DNA from: Dehalococcoidia bacterium | GTDB taxonomy: Bacteria; Chloroflexota; Dehalococcoidia; GIF9; AB-539-J10 | NCBI GenBank assembly: GCA_023229725.1 | Contig: JALNYR010000098.1 | Location: 1-9,484 of the forward strand | Reading direction: 5' to 3' | Length of the DNA stretch: 9,484 nt | In this document: in pieces, positions 5,211 through 9,484 of the stretch | How positions within the stretch are numbered: position 1 is the stretch's first letter | Layout of the letters: each line of letters opens with the position of its first letter | Position numbers and translations under genes: made by a program | The notes under the pieces: generated by a model | Seen by the model: only the letters and a program-made list of their open reading frames with translations | The model's database searches: none | What the model was told of the DNA's origin: nothing

Positions 5211-7697
5211 ATGGCGCGGCACACCCGGCCTCCGACACAGCAGCCCTCCACCACAGACAAGGTTGCCCAGGCCGTTTTCTCAGCCGCCGAGTCGGTCGGC
5301 GTGACCGACCGGGCGCTGCTCGAGCAGTTCACGGAGAAGCTAAACGAGCGACTGGGCACGACGCCTCCCCTCCCCGGCATGGAGGACCTCATCGCCCCTG
5401 AAGCGCGTCGCCAACAACAGGCGCCGGGTCATCGTCGCAAGAAGCCTGCGCCGCTCAAGGTGGCCCCCGCGGAGGACAACGTGGTCGGAACGTCATCTCT
5501 CAAGCTCTCAGCCAACGCGATGCGAGTCCTCGAGCGGCGGTACCTCCAGAAAGGCGCCGACGGCACGCCTGTCGAGACACCGGAAGAGCTGTTCCACCGC
5601 GTAGCGCACCACGTGGCGAAGGCGGAATTGTGTTTCGGGTCAAGCGGCGATGCGGCAGTCTGGGAGCAGCGCTTCTACGAAGCAATGACACAGCTCGACT
5701 TCCTGCCAAACTCTCCTACACTCATGAACGCCGGCAGGGAACTCGGCCAGCTCTCCGCCTGTTTCGTCATACCGATTGAGGACTCGATGGAGTCCATCTT
5801 CGACGCAGTCAAGTACACAGCCCTGATCCACAAGAGCGGCGGTGGCACGGGATTCTCGTTCTCCCGCCTCCGCCCGGAGAGGGACCGCGTCGGGAGTACG
5901 GGCGGTGTGGCGAGCGGCCCCCTATCGTTCATGCAGGTATTCGACAAGACGACGGAGGTCATCAAACAGGGCGGCATGCGTCGCGGCGCCAACATGGCGA
6001 TTCTGGACGTCACCCATCCCGACATCAGGCGTTTCATCTCGGCAAAGAAGGAGCCGGGCATTCTGACGAACTTCAACCTCTCCGTCGGCATCACGGACGG
6101 TTTCATGCAGGCGGTCGTGGCCGATGGAGAGTTCGAGTTGCTCAGCCCGAGAACACGCGAAGCGGTCGACCGCGTCCGTGCGAAGGAAGTGTTCGACGAA
6201 ATCGTGGACATGGCGTGGGCGTCCGGGGACCCAGGCATCGTGTTCCTGGACGAAATCAACCGGCACAATCCCACACCTCTGCTCGGTCGCATCGAAAGCA
6301 CAAATCCCTGCGGCGAACAGCCGCTCTTGCCGTACGAGTCCTGCAATCTCGGCTCTCTCAACCTCGCTCAATTCGTTGACCGCTCGAGTCATCCCGCGTC
6401 CATCGATTTCGACCGGCTCGCCTCCACGGTGCGCCTCGCCGTGCGCTACCTGGATGACGTCATCGATGTCAACGAGTTTCCACTCCCGGTCATCGGTGAA
6501 CGCACGCGTCGCACGCGGAAGATAGGGCTGGGTGTCATGGGCTTCGCCGACATGCTGCTGCAGCTCGGCATTCCCTACGACAGCGACGAGGCGCTGGCAA
6601 CAGCTGACAGGGTGATGGGATTCGTGTCCACCACGGCCGACGGTGCGTCCCAGGAACTCGCCGAGGAGCGGGGCGTCTTCCCCGCCTTCGAAGGAAGCAT
6701 CTACGATGTTGAGGGCGGCCCTCGGTACCGGAATGCGTCCCGGACAACCATTGCTCCGACCGGAAGCCTCAGCATCATCGCGAACTGCTCAAGCGGCATC
6801 GAGCCGGTATTCGCCCTCACCTACGTACGACACATACTCGACAGGGAGGACTTCCTGGAGGTCAACCCTCTGTTCGAAGAAGAGGCGCGCTCGCGTGGCT
6901 TCTACAGCGACGACCTGATGCGTGCGCTGGCGGACGGCAAACGGCTCAGCGACATGGAAGGGATCCCGGAGGACGTCCGCCGCACGTTTGTCTGCGCGTA
7001 CGACATCTCGCCCGAGTGGCACGTGCGGATGCAGGCAGCTTTCCAGGGTCACACGGACAGCGCCGTCTCAAAGACGGTGAACTTCCCGAAGACGGCCACC
7101 CGCGAAGACGTGGCCAGCGTCTACATGATGGCGTACGAACAGCACCTGAAGGGTATCACCATCTACAGAGACGGCAGCCGGCAGGACCAGGTCCTCACAA
7201 CAGGAACCCCCCGAGCTGAGGAGAAGTCCGCCATCCGACCGCGCCAGAGGCCGAAGGTCACCAGAGGCATCACCGAGCGAGTCAACACAGGCTGCGGCAA
7301 CATGTACGTGACCATCAACTTCGATGATGTGGGCGCTTGCGAAGCCTTCGCCACGCTGGGCAAAGCCGGCGGCTGCGCGGCAGCTCAGCTGGAGGGCATC
7401 AGCAGACTCGTGTCGAACGCCCTGCGCTGCGGTCTCGACGTCGGGTCCGTCGTCAAGAACCTTCGGGGTATCCGTTGCCCGTCAATCTCGTGGGAGCAGG
7501 GGAAGGCAGTCATGTCATGCGCCGATGCGCTGGCGGGCGTGCTGGAGAAGTACGCCGGTGACGCACCTGCCGCAAGTCCGAGCCACCAGGCGCCTCACGG
7601 GCAGGTGGCAGGGCAATGTCCTGAGTGCGGAGGATCGGTCATTCACCAGGAGGGCTGCAGTATCTGCACGTCGTGCGGATACACCAAGTGCTCGTGA
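5211..7697 (+). CDS. nrdJ: Class II (adenosylcobalamin-dependent) ribonucleotide reductase NrdJ
   Basis: This enzyme reduces ribonucleotides to deoxyribonucleotides using a thiyl radical generated from adenosylcobalamin, without oxygen. The 828-residue product has the class II landmarks: first redox cysteine C184 in LSACFV, the NPCGE motif at 365-369 with Asn365, thiyl Cys367 and Glu369, and second redox cysteine C378 in SCNLGSLNL, 11 residues after C367. Also seen are KQGGMRRGANMAIL (252-265), PTGSLSIIANCSSGIEP (516-532) and GITIYRDGSR (648-657). A TSCPD-type domain spans about 687-778. The C-terminal cysteine-rich ribbon (C803, C806, C816, C819, C822, C827) would carry the reducing cysteines. 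Residues 15-60 resemble the later part of an ATP-cone without its start, suggesting a degenerate allosteric domain. AGGAGAG nine bases before the ATG supports the start. It requires B12 supply or salvage. Confidence 0.95.
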   Translation: MARHTRPPTQQPSTTDKVAQAVFSAAESVGVTDRALLEQFTEKLNERLGTTPPLPGMEDLIAPEARRQQQAPGHRRKKPAPLKVAPAEDNVVGTSSLKLSANAMRVLERRYLQKGADGTPVETPEELFHRVAHHVAKAELCFGSSGDAAVWEQRFYEAMTQLDFLPNSPTLMNAGRELGQLSACFVIPIEDSMESIFDAVKYTALIHKSGGGTGFSFSRLRPERDRVGSTGGVASGPLSFMQVFDKTTEVIKQGGMRRGANMAILDVTHPDIRRFISAKKEPGILTNFNLSVGITDGFMQAVVADGEFELLSPRTREAVDRVRAKEVFDEIVDMAWASGDPGIVFLDEINRHNPTPLLGRIESTNPCGEQPLLPYESCNLGSLNLAQFVDRSSHPASIDFDRLASTVRLAVRYLDDVIDVNEFPLPVIGERTRRTRKIGLGVMGFADMLLQLGIPYDSDEALATADRVMGFVSTTADGASQELAEERGVFPAFEGSIYDVEGGPRYRNASRTTIAPTGSLSIIANCSSGIEPVFALTYVRHILDREDFLEVNPLFEEEARSRGFYSDDLMRALADGKRLSDMEGIPEDVRRTFVCAYDISPEWHVRMQAAFQGHTDSAVSKTVNFPKTATREDVASVYMMAYEQHLKGITIYRDGSRQDQVLTTGTPRAEEKSAIRPRQRPKVTRGITERVNTGCGNMYVTINFDDVGACEAFATLGKAGGCAAAQLEGISRLVSNALRCGLDVGSVVKNLRGIRCPSISWEQGKAVMSCADALAGVLEKYAGDAPAASPSHQAPHGQVAGQCPECGGSVIHQEGCSICTSCGYTKCS

Positions 7698-7718
7698 CGC
7701 GGTGAGGGAGGAAGTGGA

Positions 7719-9140
7719 GTGAGCACCTCAAGAGCGCGATATGGCGTCGGACTGCAGCAGATGGTCGCGGCCGCGAACGCCGGCCTCACCCTTCGACGTA
7801 CCTGCAACGCCGTGGCAAAGGCCATGGCGAAATCCATGGATGTGAATGGCTGCCGGGTGCTGCTCCTTGACGCGAAGAAGGGGTACCTCACCACCGTGGG
7901 GGCGTTTGGGTTGAGCGACCTGTATCTGCGGAAGGGTCCCCTCGATGCGAGAAAGAGCCTGCCGGAAGTACTTCAGGGCACCATCGCTGTCGTGGCACAT
8001 GCGCCGACGGACGTGCGGGTGCAGCATCCGGAAGTAGCCGAGTCGCAGCACGTGGTGTTCATCGCCGCGGCTCCCGTCTTCAAGGGGAAGGACGTCGTCG
8101 GGGAGCTTCGTGTCTACTCAAAGGAGACGAGGACCCTGTCGTCCATCGACGAGGAGTTCCTGAGGACGTGCGCCAACCTGTGCGGAGTGCTGTTCGAAAG
8201 AGCCGAACTGGCGCAATTCCAGGAACGGGTGACACAGTCGAGCGCGACGGCACCTCTCGCGGGGAGCGCGCCGCAGGTACCCATCACCTCCCTGAGGCCA
8301 ACCGAGTTCGCACATGAAAGCGAGGCCGAGTTCGCCCACCTGCTCGACTTCTATCAGATAGAGTGGCTGTATGAGCCCCGTTCCTTCCCACTCGCCTGGA
8401 ACGGCGATGGCGTCTCCCTGATGTTCACACCGGATTTCTACCTTCCGGAACTGGATCTGTACGTCGAACTCACGACGATGAAGCAGGACCTCATCACCGC
8501 GAAGAACCGCAAAGTGCGCAAGTTGCGTGAGAAGTACCCTGACATCAACATCCGCTTGCTCACACGGAAGGACTTCGCCGGCCTGCTCTCGAAGTACGGC
8601 TACGGGCCTTTCGGCGCAGCAAAAGTTGAGGGTGTCGGCCCGGTGCTCTACAGCCAGACGCAGATACAGCGGAGGGTCCGCTCTCTGGCGAGGCGCATTT
8701 CCCGCGACTACGTCGGCAAGCGCGTTGTCATGGTCGGCATCCTCAAGGGCGTCATGTGCTTCATGTCCGACCTGATGCAGCACATCTCTCTGCCGGTGCG
8801 AATCGATTACATGGACATCTCTCACTACGGCGGAGACGGGGAAGTCGTCAGAATCCGGCGGGACCTCGACTCGTCTATCGCAGGCGAGCATGTCATCATG
8901 GTAGAGGACATCGTGGACACCGGCATGACGCTGAATTACGTGCTCGCCCACCTTGCCGCACACAAGCCCGAGAGCCTGAAAGTCTGCACGCTGCTCGACC
9001 GACGCGTCCGGCGCCTGGCCAACGTGAAGCTCGACTACGTCGGATTCGAGATACAGGACGAGTTCGTGGTGGGATACGGACTCGACTACAAGGGAGAGTA
9101 CCGCAACCTCCCCTTCATCGGTGTGCTGACCCAGAAGTAA
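7719..9140 (+). CDS. GAF / PD-(D/E)XK-like / hypoxanthine phosphoribosyltransferase fusion protein
   Basis: The 473-residue product has three parts. Residues about 10-165 look like a GAF sensor domain, ending in the typical strand and helix VVGELRVYSKETRTLSSIDE. Residues about 196-290 resemble a restriction-endonuclease-like fold: an early helix with E201/E204, then TPDFYLPELDLYVELT (237-252), then a basic helix and LLTRKDF. The PD is at 238-239 and E250 follows, but the usual catalytic Lys of (D/E)XK is Thr252, so nuclease activity is doubtful unless K255 substitutes. Residues about 305-473 are a full HPRT, with pyrophosphate loop GILKG (340-344), PRPP loop VEDIVDTGMT (395-404) and VGFEIQDEFVVGYGLDY (441-457). 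The purine-contacting Lys of LLDK is Arg428. HPRTs convert hypoxanthine or guanine plus PRPP to IMP or GMP. GGGAGGA six bases before the GTG supports the start, 21 bases after nrdJ. The combined function is unknown. Confidence 0.85.
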   Translation: MSTSRARYGVGLQQMVAAANAGLTLRRTCNAVAKAMAKSMDVNGCRVLLLDAKKGYLTTVGAFGLSDLYLRKGPLDARKSLPEVLQGTIAVVAHAPTDVRVQHPEVAESQHVVFIAAAPVFKGKDVVGELRVYSKETRTLSSIDEEFLRTCANLCGVLFERAELAQFQERVTQSSATAPLAGSAPQVPITSLRPTEFAHESEAEFAHLLDFYQIEWLYEPRSFPLAWNGDGVSLMFTPDFYLPELDLYVELTTMKQDLITAKNRKVRKLREKYPDINIRLLTRKDFAGLLSKYGYGPFGAAKVEGVGPVLYSQTQIQRRVRSLARRISRDYVGKRVVMVGILKGVMCFMSDLMQHISLPVRIDYMDISHYGGDGEVVRIRRDLDSSIAGEHVIMVEDIVDTGMTLNYVLAHLAAHKPESLKVCTLLDRRVRRLANVKLDYVGFEIQDEFVVGYGLDYKGEYRNLPFIGVLTQK

Positions 9141-9161
9141 CGGCAAGAGAGACGAACGCAT

Positions 9162-9484
9162 ATGCATAGCGGGCTGAGTCTGCTTGTCTCGCACAGCGCG
9201 ATCGAGGAGACCGTCTCGAGGCTCGCGGCACAGATAACGGAGGACTACCGCGGCAGGCCGCTTGTCGCCATCGGCATCCTGAAGGGCGCCTTCATCTTCA
9301 TGGCGGACCTGGTCAGACAGATCGGGATTCCGCTTGAGATCGACTTCATGGCGGTGTCCAGCTACGGGAGTGGCACCGAGAGCTCGCGGTGCGTCACGAT
9401 GGTGAAGGAGCCCAGCAGCGACGTGAGAGGCAAGGACGTCCTGGTCGTCGAGGACATCGTCGATAGTGGCAACACTGTGAGCTT
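9162..9484 (+). CDS. hpt: Hypoxanthine phosphoribosyltransferase, 3' part outside window
   Basis: HPRT salvages hypoxanthine and guanine to IMP and GMP using PRPP, in the cytoplasm. The 107 codons visible start MHSGLSLLVS and show, in order, the pyrophosphate loop GILKGAFIFMADL (38-50 with Lys41), the IDFMAVSSYG segment (60-69) and the PRPP-binding loop VVEDIVDSGNT (95-105) with the catalytic Asp101. The purine-contact lysine and the aromatic stacking residue lie beyond the window edge. Standalone bacterial HPRTs are about 170-190 residues, so roughly 60% is present. It starts 21 bases after the GAF/HPRT fusion gene with a weak Shine-Dalgarno (AAGAGAG, ten bases upstream). This copy is closer to ordinary bacterial HPRT than its upstream neighbour and is the better candidate for the housekeeping enzyme. 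Confidence 0.93.
   Translation, partial: MHSGLSLLVSHSAIEETVSRLAAQITEDYRGRPLVAIGILKGAFIFMADLVRQIGIPLEIDFMAVSSYGSGTESSRCVTMVKEPSSDVRGKDVLVVEDIVDSGNTVS

Noticed and set aside
4697..7697. Class I (nrdAB) or class III (nrdD) reductase
   Set aside because: The NPCGE motif with flanking redox cysteines, the TSCPD domain and the Cys-rich C-terminus fit class II NrdJ; no small-subunit or activase gene is adjacent and no glycyl-radical motif is present.
8118..9194. Minus-strand open frame of 358 codons antisense to the HPRT fusion
   Set aside because: The plus strand codes for clear HPRT motifs over the same interval; the antisense frame shows no family motif and also runs over the intergenic gap and the start of the next hpt.
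1..9484. CRISPR array, tRNA or rRNA genes, insertion sequence, phage or defence island
   Set aside because: No repeat-spacer pattern, no cloverleaf or rRNA stretch, no transposase or integrase motif and no defence gene was found; all coding space is taken by housekeeping genes.

Overview
This is a GC-rich bacterial chromosome segment with dense, short-spaced genes. It uses the standard code: TGA is a stop and Trp is TGG. It reads as core housekeeping DNA; I see no mobile element, CRISPR array, tRNA or rRNA gene. The layout is trmD (minus strand, 3' part outside the window), then on the plus strand mraZ-rsmH-ftsA-ftsZ, then nrdR-nrdJ-(GAF/nuclease-like/HPRT fusion)-hpt, with the last gene cut by the right edge.

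The division cluster is strongly reduced. rsmH is followed directly by ftsA with only 40 bases between them, so the ftsL, ftsI, mur, mraY, ftsW and ftsQ genes that normally fill this interval are absent here. That, with a B12-dependent (class II) ribonucleotide reductase and high GC, suggests a Dehalococcoidia-like member of the Chloroflexota, a group in which cultured Dehalococcoides lack peptidoglycan. This is an inference from gene order and recollection of the family; no database search was run.

Region 1-797: trmD and mraZ diverge. The 192-base interval holds an extended -10 promoter for trmD and a good TTGACA/TTAAAT promoter for mraZ. Just after the latter lie three G-rich repeats at a 10-base period that match the known architecture of MraZ operators, so the division operon is probably autoregulated. 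Region 798-4559: mraZ and rsmH overlap by 4 bases (mraZ TGA, rsmH GTG); ftsA and ftsZ each have a strong Shine-Dalgarno. FtsA keeps its C-terminal membrane helix, and FtsZ has an unusually placed C-terminal peptide. Region 4560-4696: an 11-bp G/C-rich hairpin and a second weaker hairpin end the division operon. A new extended -10 promoter then drives nrdR, with two NrdR-box-like elements offset by 31 bases, one exactly filling the promoter spacer.

Region 4697-9484: nrdR, nrdJ and two hypoxanthine phosphoribosyltransferase (HPRT) genes sit 1 to 21 bases apart and look like one nucleotide-metabolism operon. It would combine RNR repression by NrdR, cobalamin-dependent deoxynucleotide synthesis and purine salvage. 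The most unusual item is the 473-residue protein that joins a GAF sensor-like domain, a PD-(D/E)XK-nuclease-like domain with a degraded catalytic motif, and a complete HPRT domain, next to a second, ordinary-looking HPRT.
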